DNA of 64,000 nucleotides from CAZIUL01 sp964542475 (GCA_964542475.1 CAZIUL010000003.1:1-64000), one strand, 5' to 3'. Shown: positions 52,866 to 62,563, numbered from the stretch's first letter. A program made the numbers and translations. The notes: generated from the letters alone by a model not told the origin.

Positions 52866-54770
52866 ATGACAGAGGAGATGAACGAAAAAGACACGTTGTT
52901 CCGTCTCGACGCAAAACCGCTCGAGCCTTCCGGCCTGTTGAGGGAGATCGAGAAGGAGTCGTTTATCTCCTTCCTCGGCAACAGGATCTACGGGAATACG
53001 GACCGCGGGTTTCTGGAGGCCCAGAGGAAGCGGTACATCCAAACGGTCGAGCTCCATGTAAAACGCTACGGCGAGCGACCCACGTTCCTTATCCGGGCGC
53101 CCGGCCGCCTCAACCTGTTCATGGAGTACCTGGATATGTGCGGGGGTGATCACATGTCCACAACCATAGACGGCGACATTCCGGCCGCGGTGAGTCCGGC
53201 GATGAACAGCTCCGGCAAAAGCCGGGGCCGTGTCAGGATCTGCAACACCAACCATCTTTTCGGGGAAGCTGAGTTTTCCATCGCCGAGGAGCTGGCAAGG
53301 TTCAAGAGCAGGTCCTGGTCAAAGGAAGCTGCGAACGGAATACCGGACAACTGGGAAGGGCGAAGCCTCATCAGCCCTCACCACGGAAGGCCGCGCGGGG
53401 ATTGGCTGAACTATGTCCTGGCCCCCTACCTGCGTGCATCGTTCGAATGGCCGGAAATCGGCTTTTCAGGCTGCGACATGACGTTCGGCCCGTCCAGCAT
53501 CCCCATCCGCGCGGGAACGAGCTCGTCCTCGGCGGTTGTCGTGCTTTCCCTGCTGTCGCTTATCCTCGCGGAGCAGGACAGGCTCCCGCGGCTCGGTGTC
53601 AGGAAGCTCTGCCGTTTTCTCGGCGAGGCGGAGTGGTACGTGGGAACGCGCGGCGGTGCAAACGACCAGACCACCATACTGCGCAACCGCACCAACTCCA
53701 TACTTTACAACCTTCACCACCTCGATCTGATCGATTCGCGCCCCGTTCCATGGCTCGACGGCATGGCTGTTCTGCTGTGCAACACCCTGTGGGAGGCGGA
53801 CAAGGCGCTTGGGGCCAGGGATGTGTTCAACCTGCGCAAAGGCTGGATGGATCTTGCGCGCGATCTCCTGCTCGGGCTGACCGAGGCGGCAGCGGGCCAT
53901 CTGGCGGCAGGCAGAAGCCGCGGACCCGGTTGGCTCAGGGAATGTGTGGCCGCGGCCCTGCCGGGAATCGAGCCGCCCGCGTCCAGCTGTCTCGAATCAC
54001 GCACCGGCCTGTGGAGCGTTTTGTCTGAGCGTTTCTCACACCTGGGCTCGCTCGACAACGAGCTGCTGGGCCTGGACACCGAAGCCATCGACGAGTTCAT
54101 CGATCTGCTGCCGGAACGCATAACCGCTGAGCAGGCGGGACGCGCTCTTTCCAAGGACCTCGCAGCTATGGAGCGCGATTACACACTGCCGCTGCCGGAG
54201 GACGGCGGATACAAGCCCAGGCAGGCGGCGCGGTTCTTCCATATCGAAAACCGGATCGGCCGCAATCTCGAATCGGTGCTGTGTGAAGCGCACGCACGGG
54301 CGGGCAAGGGGGAGCTCGCTCCCGAATCCGAAGAGTACGACGCGTACAGGGTAAAGGTGGCGGATCACTTGAACAGCCTTCAGGTCGTGCTTCGGGACCT
54401 TTTCGAGGTGAGCAACAGCCAGATCGAGCTGCTCCTGAGCATTGCCGGGAACGGTCCCGGTTTCATGGCGGGCAAGCTCACCGGAGCGGGAAGCGGCGGG
54501 TGCGTCTGCATACTTGTCCACGAGGAAGACGCGGCACCAATGCTCGACTGGCTGGATGCCGAGTACTTCGGAAAAGAGGAGAATTTTTCGGTTTACCGCA
54601 AAACCCTGTCCGAGCTTGCCGCTTCGCCGGACGAGGCGTACAGGCGTAAAGCCGCTGAACTGGTTGACAACCTCGAATCCGCGCTCTCGTCGCCCGAGGA
54701 GCACCGAAGGAAGGTGAGCTTCTCGAACGGAGCCGGGGTTATTTCTCCGGAGGAGTTCGGCGGGATGTAA
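52866..54770 (+). CDS. GHMP kinase, galactokinase-like
   Basis: 634 residues from ATG 52866, with AGAGG five bases upstream; a GTG at 52800 has none. RAPGRLNLFMEYLDMCGG (~77-94) corresponds to the galactokinase signature GRxNLxGEHxDY but with His replaced by Tyr. PIRAGTSSSSAVVVLSLLS (~213) is the ATP-binding GHMP motif, and GKLTGAGSGGCVCIL (~536) the third motif. It is longer than a typical ~390-residue galactokinase, with a ~75-residue N-terminal extension and an inserted region. It probably phosphorylates a sugar feeding the polysaccharide locus, substrate unknown. Confidence 0.85.
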   Translation: MTEEMNEKDTLFRLDAKPLEPSGLLREIEKESFISFLGNRIYGNTDRGFLEAQRKRYIQTVELHVKRYGERPTFLIRAPGRLNLFMEYLDMCGGDHMSTTIDGDIPAAVSPAMNSSGKSRGRVRICNTNHLFGEAEFSIAEELARFKSRSWSKEAANGIPDNWEGRSLISPHHGRPRGDWLNYVLAPYLRASFEWPEIGFSGCDMTFGPSSIPIRAGTSSSSAVVVLSLLSLILAEQDRLPRLGVRKLCRFLGEAEWYVGTRGGANDQTTILRNRTNSILYNLHHLDLIDSRPVPWLDGMAVLLCNTLWEADKALGARDVFNLRKGWMDLARDLLLGLTEAAAGHLAAGRSRGPGWLRECVAAALPGIEPPASSCLESRTGLWSVLSERFSHLGSLDNELLGLDTEAIDEFIDLLPERITAEQAGRALSKDLAAMERDYTLPLPEDGGYKPRQAARFFHIENRIGRNLESVLCEAHARAGKGELAPESEEYDAYRVKVADHLNSLQVVLRDLFEVSNSQIELLLSIAGNGPGFMAGKLTGAGSGGCVCILVHEEDAAPMLDWLDAEYFGKEENFSVYRKTLSELAASPDEAYRRKAAELVDNLESALSSPEEHRRKVSFSNGAGVISPEEFGGM

Positions 54771-54804
54771 AGGGAGCGCTGTCTCATTTCCGGAAGGCGC
54801 CGGC

Positions 54805-54982
54805 TAACCCGCATATTTCATCCTCTTCTGCTGCGGCACCGTAAACTGCACTGTGGCTGCGTTTCATGTCAGGAGACGATCCTCAACCTGTAAGAACAGG
54901 CCTGCGGTCGTCTCCTGACATGCGCCTTGCCACATCACAGATTACGGCACCTCGCGACGAAGAGTATGAAATAAGCGGGCTA
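54805..54982 (+). repeat. Palindromic repeat family A, complete copy
   Basis: 178 bp between two convergent genes. Perfect 15-bp arms CATGTCAGGAGACGA (54865-54879) and TCGTCTCCTGACATG (54908-54922) enclose an inner CCTGT-AAGA-ACAGG hairpin (54887-54900). Outer arms near the ends also pair. It ends 12 bases before the stop of the minus-strand gene. Confidence 0.9.
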
Positions 54983-54993
54983 ACGAGGCGGAC

Positions 54994-55452
54994 TCAATCC
55001 TCTTCAGCCGGCCTCCTTCGCTCCTTCTTGATGCGGGAATCCCGTTTTTTCTGCTTGAGCCTGCGCTCCACCGAGGCGCGGGTAGGTTTGGTGGAAACTC
55101 GCTTTTTGGGCTTTCTTAGCCACCCGGCTATCCGCTTGCCGAGCTTCTTCATGCAGTCTTGCCGGTTCGTTTCCCTCGATCTTGAACTATCCGAAACCAC
55201 CTGGAAGGAACCGTCTTCAGCCAAAAGCGGTTTCACTCTCTTCAGGAACCGTTCCAGCTCATTCGATGACAAAAACCCCTTCATCGCCGGGCTTGCCAAG
55301 GGGTTCCACTTCAGACGCGCCTTTGTGGCGGTCTTGTTCACCTTCTGCCCCCCGGGGCCTGATGAAGCGCAAAAGGTGAAGCTGATCTCGTCCATGGGAA
55401 TGACGAGCCCTTTTTTCACCCTTATTCCGTTTTCTTCGCGATCCAGGTCCAT
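54994..55452 (-). CDS. ArfB-like peptidyl-tRNA hydrolase (GGQ domain)
   Basis: 152 residues from ATG 55452; a longer frame from 55530 would overlap the transaldolase gene and lacks a ribosome site. FTFCASSGPGGQKVNKTATK holds the GGQ motif (GPGGQ 32-36) used to cleave peptidyl-tRNA. The C-terminus is very basic (KPKKRVSTKPTRASVERRLK), as in ArfB/YaeJ, where such a tail enters the mRNA channel of stalled ribosomes. It is too short for RF1/RF2 and lacks their codon-reading domain. Rescue of stalled ribosomes is the likely role. Confidence 0.88.
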   Translation of the reverse strand: MDLDREENGIRVKKGLVIPMDEISFTFCASSGPGGQKVNKTATKARLKWNPLASPAMKGFLSSNELERFLKRVKPLLAEDGSFQVVSDSSRSRETNRQDCMKKLGKRIAGWLRKPKKRVSTKPTRASVERRLKQKKRDSRIKKERRRPAEED

Positions 55453-55495
55453 GTTCTTCCGGTCTTTGATCCGGTTTCCGGACACAGGCTCCGGC

Positions 55496-56320
55496 TCACT
55501 CGAAAATGGCGCGGTACTCGGGCACCACATCGTTGCAGAACGCGGCCATGCCCTCCTCTGTCTTGTGGTGGGACACCATGCTCTTGATCACCGAAAACGG
55601 AATGGTCGAGATATCCACGCCCGCCTCCGCGACCTCCCTGGCCTGCCTTGAGTTTCTCAGGCTCGCGGCAATGATCCGGCTGTCCATGTCGTGAATGGTG
55701 AGGATCTCGATTATGGACATGACCAGGTGCACGCCGCTCACGATACCGCCATCATCGAGCGGCTCATCGCTCTCTTCCGCTAGCGCGCCGTCCGCCGGGA
55801 AGTAGTCCGTCTTCTGGAAATCAACGCCCGCCTGTTTCCTGATATCGTCGTCGATGCGGCCCGCGAACGGCGAGATGTAATCGGCCCCGGCCTTGGCGGC
55901 AAGCAGCGCCTGCTCGGGGCTCATCACGAGCGTGCAGTTGGTGGGAATGTCATCCTGGTCAAGCTTTTTCAAAACCTTTAGCCCGGCATATATGTCACCC
56001 TCCTCGCCGGGAAGGCAGGGGTTTACAGGCACCTTGATGACCACGTTCCCCGCTACGCCGTTGAACTTTTCATAAAGCAGGTGAGCCTCTCTCAGGATGG
56101 CTTCCTCCGAGGTGCTGATCACCTCCAGGCTGACGGGGCACTCCTCTCCGGCGGCCTCGAGGATCTGCTTTATATACCCGTCCATGCCCCCGCTCCCGCC
56201 CTTGTGCTTCTGCGAAGCCTTCTTGATGAGCGAAGGGTTTGTTGTCACCCCATCCACGATTCCCCACGAAAAAGCCTCCCGGATCTCATCGATGTCAGCC
56301 GTGTCCACGTAAATCTGCAT
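55496..56320 (-). CDS. Transaldolase family protein
   Basis: 274 residues, AAGGAG six bases before the ATG. MQIYVDTADIDEIREAFSWG, DGVTTNPSLIKKA, the Schiff-base lysine K96 in GNVVIKVPVN, CTLVMSPEQALLAAKAGADYISPFAGRIDD and AASLRNSRQAREVAEAGVD give the class of short transaldolases/fructose-6-phosphate aldolases. It is ~55 residues longer than typical members, mainly through inserts after the catalytic loop. Transaldolase activity in the pentose phosphate pathway is likely. Confidence 0.92.
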   Translation of the reverse strand: MQIYVDTADIDEIREAFSWGIVDGVTTNPSLIKKASQKHKGGSGGMDGYIKQILEAAGEECPVSLEVISTSEEAILREAHLLYEKFNGVAGNVVIKVPVNPCLPGEEGDIYAGLKVLKKLDQDDIPTNCTLVMSPEQALLAAKAGADYISPFAGRIDDDIRKQAGVDFQKTDYFPADGALAEESDEPLDDGGIVSGVHLVMSIIEILTIHDMDSRIIAASLRNSRQAREVAEAGVDISTIPFSVIKSMVSHHKTEEGMAAFCNDVVPEYRAIFE

Positions 56321-56535
56321 TGCGTTCTCCTTAACCGGGCATAGCCGGAATTGTTAAAGCTTGCCCTTGCCGGGCCTGAAACAGTTGTCGTTTTCTTACA
56401 AACTAACCGGAGCGACCGGGAATGCCAAGTGATCATGTGATGATTATTTGGTAAGGGAGGGGTGTGTCCGGTTCTGGGCAGAAGATGGGAGTATATGTGG
56501 ATGGTCACATCCTCGTAAGGCGCGCCGGTTGGACA

Positions 56536-56596
56536 ATGGAGGGCGCCGCTCCGTCGGCGCCGGAAAGAAAGGCGGCAAGAGACTGCCGCCCTCCCA
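56536..56596. repeat. Repeat family C: two hairpins in opposite orientations
   Basis: The reverse complement of GGCGCCG-ACGGAG-CGGCGCC-CTCCAT (56536-56561), then in plus orientation GGCGGC-AAGAGACT-GCCGCC followed by CTCCCA (56571-56596). Confidence 0.75.
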
Positions 56597-56634
56597 AAAT
56601 AGACATGCGCCGGGAAAGGAGGAAAAAAGAAAGG

Positions 56635-56747
56635 GGCAATGGGCGGATCAAGCTTTCAGAATTTCAGAATCGACTTACCGGTCAACCAACTGAATCCGGA
56701 ATTGTAGAGGAGTTAACTGCTACCATCAGCTCAACGCGCCCATTGCC
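56635..56747. repeat. 11-bp inverted repeat flanking 91 bases
   Basis: GGCAATGGGCG (56635-56645) and CGCCCATTGCC (56737-56747) are exact inverted copies. The enclosed 91 bases have no coding capacity. Could be ends of a small non-autonomous element. Confidence 0.55.
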
Positions 56748-56915
56748 TACGTCAGGAAAATGGGTACATAAGTTTTATCGGTGGTCCCGGAGCTGAAGAG
56801 CAGATTTTTTTGTTTTTTTGGGGCGGTCTTTTTTGGAGGGGTTTTTGATAAATAAACTTTTATGTGTGTCCGCAATACACTCTTACCGGCCAAGCGCCCT
56901 CTCTCGTCCGGGGCA

Positions 56916-59396
56916 TCACTCGCCCTTCAATGGGTCAAAGATCGATCCCTTGTGTTTGTCGCTGAACAGCGCCAGGGGCGTGATGTTTAAAGAGACGCTC
57001 TTGTTGTTGTCCCCCCTGTCGATTTCACACTCGATCTCGAACAGCCACTGGTGAGCCCTTCTCCTGAAGATAAGCGACCTGTCCACCCAGGTTCTTTTAA
57101 CGATATCGTACTGAACGCCGAGCTCCACTTCCCACTTGGGGGTGAGAAGGTACCGGAAAGCGGTTCCAAAATAGGAATGCCTGCTCCTGATCCATCTGTG
57201 GCGGAGAATCAAGGTGTAGTCGTCATCAGGATTGATGTGAAGCCTTGAGTTCAGGGCGTCGAGCCCCTTGCGTGTCAGGTCGAACTCGCCTTCCTCGTTC
57301 AGGGTGAGCTTTTTTAGAAGCCGCCCGCTGAAAAGCGGCCTGAACCAGAGATCGAATCCGAGGTTTCCCATCCTGTGATCGTCCTCGCCGAGTCGCCTGT
57401 CCGGAAAGAACGGCAGCCTGAAGAGGCCGTCGTACATCGTATGCACCATGCCCGCCTCTTCAGGATCCCTTGTCTGGATTCTCTGCCTCACCTCGAGCGC
57501 AAGCGCGTCGCCGCGAACCGGAGTCTCCATCTCGTCGAACGGAATCAGCTTCCCCGCTTCCTTGTTTATCGCAAAGGTATCCCTGTAGACGAGCGCGGGC
57601 TCCACAATGTTGCGGATCCCGTCGATGTTGAGAAGCCCGCTTTTGAAATCCGAAAGGGCATGGAAAAGAAGGCCGGACCTCACGCCGAACGATTCTGCAA
57701 GCCTGGCAGCCGGCTGCGAATCGTCAAGGGTTCTCTCGAAATAGGACATCCTGTTCTCATAAAAAGGGGTGATCTTCATGATCCCGGCCTTGAAAGGCGC
57801 CTCGACGAGCCCGTTGTAGTCTCCCCGGGTGAGCCTGTCGCCATCTTGCGCAAGCTCATCGTCCGGCCGGTATCGCACCTGGGAAAACTCGGTGCCGTGG
57901 CTGTAGAAAACACCGGGCATGCTGTGAACGATTGGATTGATCCCCCCGACCGGCACCGGAAGCGCGGAAAGATCCCATCGAGCCTGAGGGATGTACTCGT
58001 TCTGCGAGTCGAAATCGTTCAGCCTGAACCGTCCCAGCAACGAATAAGACTGATGGTCCTGCGCCTTGTGAAAATAGGCGTAGGTCTCCTGCTCCTTATC
58101 GGTCTTGAACTCGCTCTCGTAGTATTCGTCCAGAAAATGGCGGTCCGTGATGTAGCTCAGCTCCAGGTCAAGGAGGTGGCCGTCCCCGAGCTCGACCCTG
58201 TTCTGGGTTCTGATCCTTCCGCGCTTGTTCTCCTCGATCGGAGCGCCGCCCCGGTCGCTGTCCGCGGAATCGTTTATGAAATACCCCTTCAGGTACCCCT
58301 TGTAGAGACCCTCGGATTCGTACTCGAGCGCAGGACCCAGGCCGATGCCCCTTTTGTCCAGCAGGCCCAGCTCCAGCTCGATGTCGCCGCGGAAACCGTT
58401 GTCGATTCCCAAGGCGGAATGCGCTTTCTTGCCGAGCTTGTCGAAGTTTTCTCCAAGGGTGATGATCGCATGGGGCCCGTACCTGGAAGATGTGCCCACT
58501 TTCAGGCGCTTGACGGGAAAGTACCAGTGCCGCCCGACCTGAAAAGATGTATCGAACAGTGGAATCTCCGCGCCTCTGATGGCAATCGATGTCCCGTTCA
58601 GCGACATTATTCCTTCCTTCGGATCGCCCTTGAGCTCGGAATGCTCTATCCTCAGCTCGTAGTGCGGGATCGAATGAACGCATGTGCTGAACGTTGCGTT
58701 TTCCATGGTATGCAGCCGGCCGCAGACCTGTTTCAGCGCTTCAGCCTTGAAATGAAGAGGGTGCTTGCGGTCCAGGATATCCCTCTCGCCGAAGATTTGA
58801 CCCGACAGAAGCACGCCCCGCTTCTCCGCCAGGTTCGTGTAAACCTGGTCACAGAGAAAAGTCGATCCCTCGTAAAGGATTTTCACATTCCCTTCCGCGT
58901 ACAGCTCCATCGGTTCCCGCGCCCAGGGAGAATCGCTTTTCTCCTCGGAAGGCTTCTCCCCCTTTGCAGGCGCCTTCTCCTGATCTTCGGAAGGCGCGCC
59001 CGGACCGGCGCTTTCCGGCCACCCCCCGGGATCGCGGGTAAGGTAGCCGTACTCGTACTTGTCGCTCTTTAAGATGTTGAACAGCCTGTTCGACCCCGTG
59101 TAGTCGTACCACAGGACCGCGCTGTCAGCCCAGACCTGGGTATCGCTCATGGAGATGTGAACCGAGCCGTGCAGGATCACGATCCTGTAATCCCCGTCAA
59201 CGAAAGACTGTACGTTCTTCCCATCCAAAGAAAGGATTTCGCCTTCGGGCGTGGGTGTCCGGATTACAACATCGGTGTCTTTTTCCTCTTCGTCGGCACA
59301 AAAAATGAACGGGGATTGCATGCAGAAAAACATGGCTGCCCACGCGGCAACAAGGATACGGGCCCTTCGCAGCCCTGCTTTTTCAGTAGCTGACAA
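56916..59396 (-). CDS. lptD: LPS-assembly outer-membrane protein LptD
   Basis: 826 residues from a TTG at 59396, which has GGAGGAG seven bases upstream and lies inside the 3' end of the LptC-like gene, so translation is coupled. A signal segment (ARILVAAWAAMFFCMQSPFIFCA) is followed by an OstA-type periplasmic β-jellyroll (~45-270) with VILHGSVHISMSDTQVWADS and MELYAEGNVKILYEGS. The rest (~280-826) is the β-barrel, with repeated short aromatic strands (LGVQYDIVKRTWVDRSLIF). LptD inserts LPS into the outer membrane with LptE, which is not seen here. Confidence 0.88.
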   Translation of the reverse strand: MSATEKAGLRRARILVAAWAAMFFCMQSPFIFCADEEEKDTDVVIRTPTPEGEILSLDGKNVQSFVDGDYRIVILHGSVHISMSDTQVWADSAVLWYDYTGSNRLFNILKSDKYEYGYLTRDPGGWPESAGPGAPSEDQEKAPAKGEKPSEEKSDSPWAREPMELYAEGNVKILYEGSTFLCDQVYTNLAEKRGVLLSGQIFGERDILDRKHPLHFKAEALKQVCGRLHTMENATFSTCVHSIPHYELRIEHSELKGDPKEGIMSLNGTSIAIRGAEIPLFDTSFQVGRHWYFPVKRLKVGTSSRYGPHAIITLGENFDKLGKKAHSALGIDNGFRGDIELELGLLDKRGIGLGPALEYESEGLYKGYLKGYFINDSADSDRGGAPIEENKRGRIRTQNRVELGDGHLLDLELSYITDRHFLDEYYESEFKTDKEQETYAYFHKAQDHQSYSLLGRFRLNDFDSQNEYIPQARWDLSALPVPVGGINPIVHSMPGVFYSHGTEFSQVRYRPDDELAQDGDRLTRGDYNGLVEAPFKAGIMKITPFYENRMSYFERTLDDSQPAARLAESFGVRSGLLFHALSDFKSGLLNIDGIRNIVEPALVYRDTFAINKEAGKLIPFDEMETPVRGDALALEVRQRIQTRDPEEAGMVHTMYDGLFRLPFFPDRRLGEDDHRMGNLGFDLWFRPLFSGRLLKKLTLNEEGEFDLTRKGLDALNSRLHINPDDDYTLILRHRWIRSRHSYFGTAFRYLLTPKWEVELGVQYDIVKRTWVDRSLIFRRRAHQWLFEIECEIDRGDNNKSVSLNITPLALFSDKHKGSIFDPLKGE

Positions 59397-62300
59397 TCGC
59401 GATCTCCTCCATCACCGGGCGCACAATAACCGTTTTTCCCCTGATGAACGTGCTCCCATCGATCACGATATTCACCGGCTCTCCCAGGCCGTCGGTTTGA
59501 ATCTCGTCCTTCAGGAAATCCCAGCTCAACCGGTTGCAATCGATCGAGTAGCTCTTGCTCTTCATCGCGATGTTCAGCAGAACGTTGTCCATGGCCTCGA
59601 TCCGCTTGATCATGTTTCCGTCCTCTTCCGGAACAGGCTCGCCGCCGTTTTTTATCATGGCCCTGTAAGATTCATAATCCATGGCGGAAGGCTTTGAAAG
59701 AAGAGGGCTCTGCAGAAAATAGACCAGGAGCAGATCGCAATCCAGTGTACGCTTTCCTTCCTGCGCCCCGCTGGTGTGGACCAGGGAAACCGGGCCCTTG
59801 AACTCGAGCACATCGTTGCGCAGCCGGATCTCATCGACGCAATCGATGCTGATACGGCTCCATGTGCTGCTGCCCTGGTCGTACTGGTTCAGGACAACCG
59901 TCCCGCCCCGATCGATAAAAGCAGTGGAATCCCCAAGGTTCATGTCCACTCTTGTGGATGTGACGGAATCCAGGATGGTGGGATCCAGGGCTGTTGGAAT
60001 CGACACTTGTGCGGGGCTTTCCGCTGTTCCGACCAGGGACAGCACCTCGCTTTCGCTGCCGTAGTTAAAGTCCGTGCATGTGGAGCGCGGACCTTTTTCG
60101 CCGCTCCGGACAGACGAGCTCCCCTTGCCGCTGACATAGATGTGCTCCGCGCCTTCCGGGCGCTCGATCTCTATCGTGTCGGCGGATGCATACACCGTTT
60201 CCAGGCCGCCCTCACCCATCAAGGACTGCCCGCTTTCGCTGTTGTCGCCGCCGTCTTTCTTCCGCTCGAACATTGCGGCTGGAATGACCGCGTCAGCTTT
60301 CCGGCGCGCGATCAGCCGAACATCATCGCCTGTATAAACATCGATATCTCCGGCATGAATAGTACACGGGTCCGGCAAGCCGGGATCAATGAACGAAATC
60401 GAGGCGGAACAGTCGTCTGCCTCGGTGTGAAACTCCATGGATCCGGAGTCGCGGTTGCCAAGAGAAAGAAAGTCGCCTTCCGATGAAAAGCCCAGCTCCG
60501 GACAATCGAGATTTCCGTCCCCCCTGACCTCGAGGGAGGAAAGCGCCCCGTCAATGACCTGGAGGCTGAAAGCCTTGTTGCCTGTGATGTCGAGCACTCT
60601 TATCCCGCCCCTGAGCATCCGGATATGGAAATCGCCGTTTTTGATGGATAACGTCTGCTTGGGTCCGGCCGGATCTTCTATGCCAAGAAGCCTGAACTCC
60701 CCGCAGCCGTTGATCTCGACCCTGCCGCCCGAGGCCTGCCCGGCGCCGGACATGGGTTCGGCTTCCCCGGTTTTTTCGGCTTCCTCCGTTTCCTCCGCTG
60801 CCGTGTCGAACAGGCTGAATGAGCGGATACGAGGAAGTTCTTCGACTTCTGATGTGCACACAAATGTGTCGTTTGCGGAGATCTCCGTAACATCCGGGTA
60901 CAGCTCGATGTTGATGACAGCGGAACGAATAGTCATTTGCTCGCCTTCGAGCCGGCTTTCTTCGGGATCCGACAGCACAAGGCTGCTGATGTAGCCGTCC
61001 GCCGCCTCGGTGTAGTTATAGGAAAAGCTGCTGCATGCCAGATCGAACTCCTGAATGTGGCCGGTAACATTTCCGTTGGCCTTGAACTCTTTCACCAGCA
61101 AGGCGGTGCCGTCCCCGTTGCTTTTACCCGTGAAGGATCCTCCTTCTTTTTTTTCGTCCTTTGTCACCAGGAAGGAAACGGTATCGGCTTTCAAGAGGTG
61201 CGGGCCGGGATTCTCTTTTTCGTCCATCAAAACGCCGCCGTCCATATTCACGATGAAGCGGTCTTTCGACGCATCCTCGGACTCGAACGATTCGATCTCG
61301 ATACGTTCTCCGCAATCCAGCTTCATCAGAGAAAGCGATTCATCCCTGGACAGCGAAGAGAAAAGCGGCATGGAAACGTTGTCGATCTCAGGGGTTCCGG
61401 TCAGGATGAAAACATCCTTATCTTTTTCCCTGCGAAAAGTCAGCTCATCGCAGTAAACCGTGTAACCCTCCCCATTCAGGGTGGTTCTGTTGGCCTCCGA
61501 TGCTCCGTGCATCTCCTTTATCTCAATCTCCCCCTGAGAAGATTCGATGAACTCGGCCACAAGAACGTCACAGGAAAAGCTCTGCTTCTCGCGGGTTACC
61601 ACGACATCGTTTTTTATCTCCAAACGGCTCGGGGATTTTTCAACACCATCATCATCCCGGCCTGATGAACCGTTGTTCGATGAAGCGGATCCGAGCTTGC
61701 CTGGCATCTTGAGAAGAAGCGGTCCTGCCGCGGAGATGTAAATTGGTGAAGAGGATTCCCGCCCCTTCGCCTCCTTCTCCTTCTTCTTCTCGGGAGCAGC
61801 ATCTTCCCGAAAACCGGAAAGGTCGGAAAGTTCGAGGTTCTCGGCTTCGATTCGTATGTTTTTCTGCAGCACGAACTCCGACGATTCCAGGTCCAGCTCC
61901 ATGCCGTCCCCGGCAACAACGATGCCTTCCCTGGAGATTGTAATCCGCTCCGTTGAATCGAAACGGCTTTTGCGGCAGATGAGGTCGTTGGTCCTCACCG
62001 AAAAGGACTGCTTTCCTGTTCGGGGATCAAATGCGTTTATTTTTATGTTGTCCTTGAGCACGAAAAAGTCCGGCTTGAACTCCGTGCGCATATCCAACCC
62101 TTCAACCGGAGCAGGAGAATAGAACTCCGCCCGGTCGGAGGTGCCCTTGGCGATGATGCGCTCCTCCAGCGGCTTCTCGTGCCTGGATTTGTCATAAAAA
62201 ACGAAGCTGATCTCCTCGCCTTCGAACTTCTTGGCCCCGGCCGGCGTGAGCTTGCCTATGGACAGGTGTCCGGTTTGAACCCTGATCTCGTTCCCCTGCT

Positions 62301-62514
62301 TGTCCTCTATGAGCTCGTAGCGTGGAAACTCACCCCCCAGGATGTACGGTTTTTTTTCCAGTGACGGGGGCAGATCAACAGGCGAGTCCGGGATGACCGG
62401 TAATATGAACTCCTTGCTCGGGGGAAGCTCCTTTTCCCGCGTTATCATCTGTATCACGGTGATAATGACTACCGCCAGCGCGGAAAGAACGATTATATAG
62501 ATGAAGCGTTTCAT
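59383..62514 (-). CDS. Giant LptC/LptA-like periplasmic protein
   Basis: 1043 residues. An N-terminal membrane helix (FIYIIVLSALAVVIITVIQMI) is followed at ~60-230 by an LptC-like segment (FPRYELIEDKQGNEIRVQTG; ADRAEFYSPAPVEGLDMRTE-type strands; ELDLESSEFVLQKNIRIEAE). The remaining ~800 residues are β-rich with repeated OstA/LptA-like stretches such as DVVVTREKQSFSCDVLVAEF and GEGYTVYCDELTFRREKDKD. LptC is normally ~190 residues and LptA ~180. No separate lptA or lptB lies next to it. It overlaps lptD by 14 bases and follows kdsD by 49. I infer a single-chain bridge from inner membrane toward LptD. Homology is read by eye. Confidence 0.7.
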   Translation of the reverse strand: MKRFIYIIVLSALAVVIITVIQMITREKELPPSKEFILPVIPDSPVDLPPSLEKKPYILGGEFPRYELIEDKQGNEIRVQTGHLSIGKLTPAGAKKFEGEEISFVFYDKSRHEKPLEERIIAKGTSDRAEFYSPAPVEGLDMRTEFKPDFFVLKDNIKINAFDPRTGKQSFSVRTNDLICRKSRFDSTERITISREGIVVAGDGMELDLESSEFVLQKNIRIEAENLELSDLSGFREDAAPEKKKEKEAKGRESSSPIYISAAGPLLLKMPGKLGSASSNNGSSGRDDDGVEKSPSRLEIKNDVVVTREKQSFSCDVLVAEFIESSQGEIEIKEMHGASEANRTTLNGEGYTVYCDELTFRREKDKDVFILTGTPEIDNVSMPLFSSLSRDESLSLMKLDCGERIEIESFESEDASKDRFIVNMDGGVLMDEKENPGPHLLKADTVSFLVTKDEKKEGGSFTGKSNGDGTALLVKEFKANGNVTGHIQEFDLACSSFSYNYTEAADGYISSLVLSDPEESRLEGEQMTIRSAVINIELYPDVTEISANDTFVCTSEVEELPRIRSFSLFDTAAEETEEAEKTGEAEPMSGAGQASGGRVEINGCGEFRLLGIEDPAGPKQTLSIKNGDFHIRMLRGGIRVLDITGNKAFSLQVIDGALSSLEVRGDGNLDCPELGFSSEGDFLSLGNRDSGSMEFHTEADDCSASISFIDPGLPDPCTIHAGDIDVYTGDDVRLIARRKADAVIPAAMFERKKDGGDNSESGQSLMGEGGLETVYASADTIEIERPEGAEHIYVSGKGSSSVRSGEKGPRSTCTDFNYGSESEVLSLVGTAESPAQVSIPTALDPTILDSVTSTRVDMNLGDSTAFIDRGGTVVLNQYDQGSSTWSRISIDCVDEIRLRNDVLEFKGPVSLVHTSGAQEGKRTLDCDLLLVYFLQSPLLSKPSAMDYESYRAMIKNGGEPVPEEDGNMIKRIEAMDNVLLNIAMKSKSYSIDCNRLSWDFLKDEIQTDGLGEPVNIVIDGSTFIRGKTVIVRPVMEEIAIVSY

Positions 62515-62563
62515 ATCTTCTGGACTCTATCCGAACAACTGCCTTCCGGCCTGCACACAACCG

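Larger units (their letters stand above)
56321..56915. other. Long intergenic region with hairpins and an inverted repeat
   Basis: Holds two family C hairpins (56536-56596), a widely spaced 11-bp inverted repeat (56635-56645/56737-56747) and T-rich runs near 56807-56850. Short frames have no translation signals. Transcription on the minus strand from the lptD operon would read into it; the runs could include a terminator for that operon, but I cannot define its stem. Confidence 0.5.

Noticed and set aside
57375..59072. 565-codon open frame opposite lptD
   Set aside because: Antisense shadow of lptD. Basic, low-complexity product without recognisable domains.
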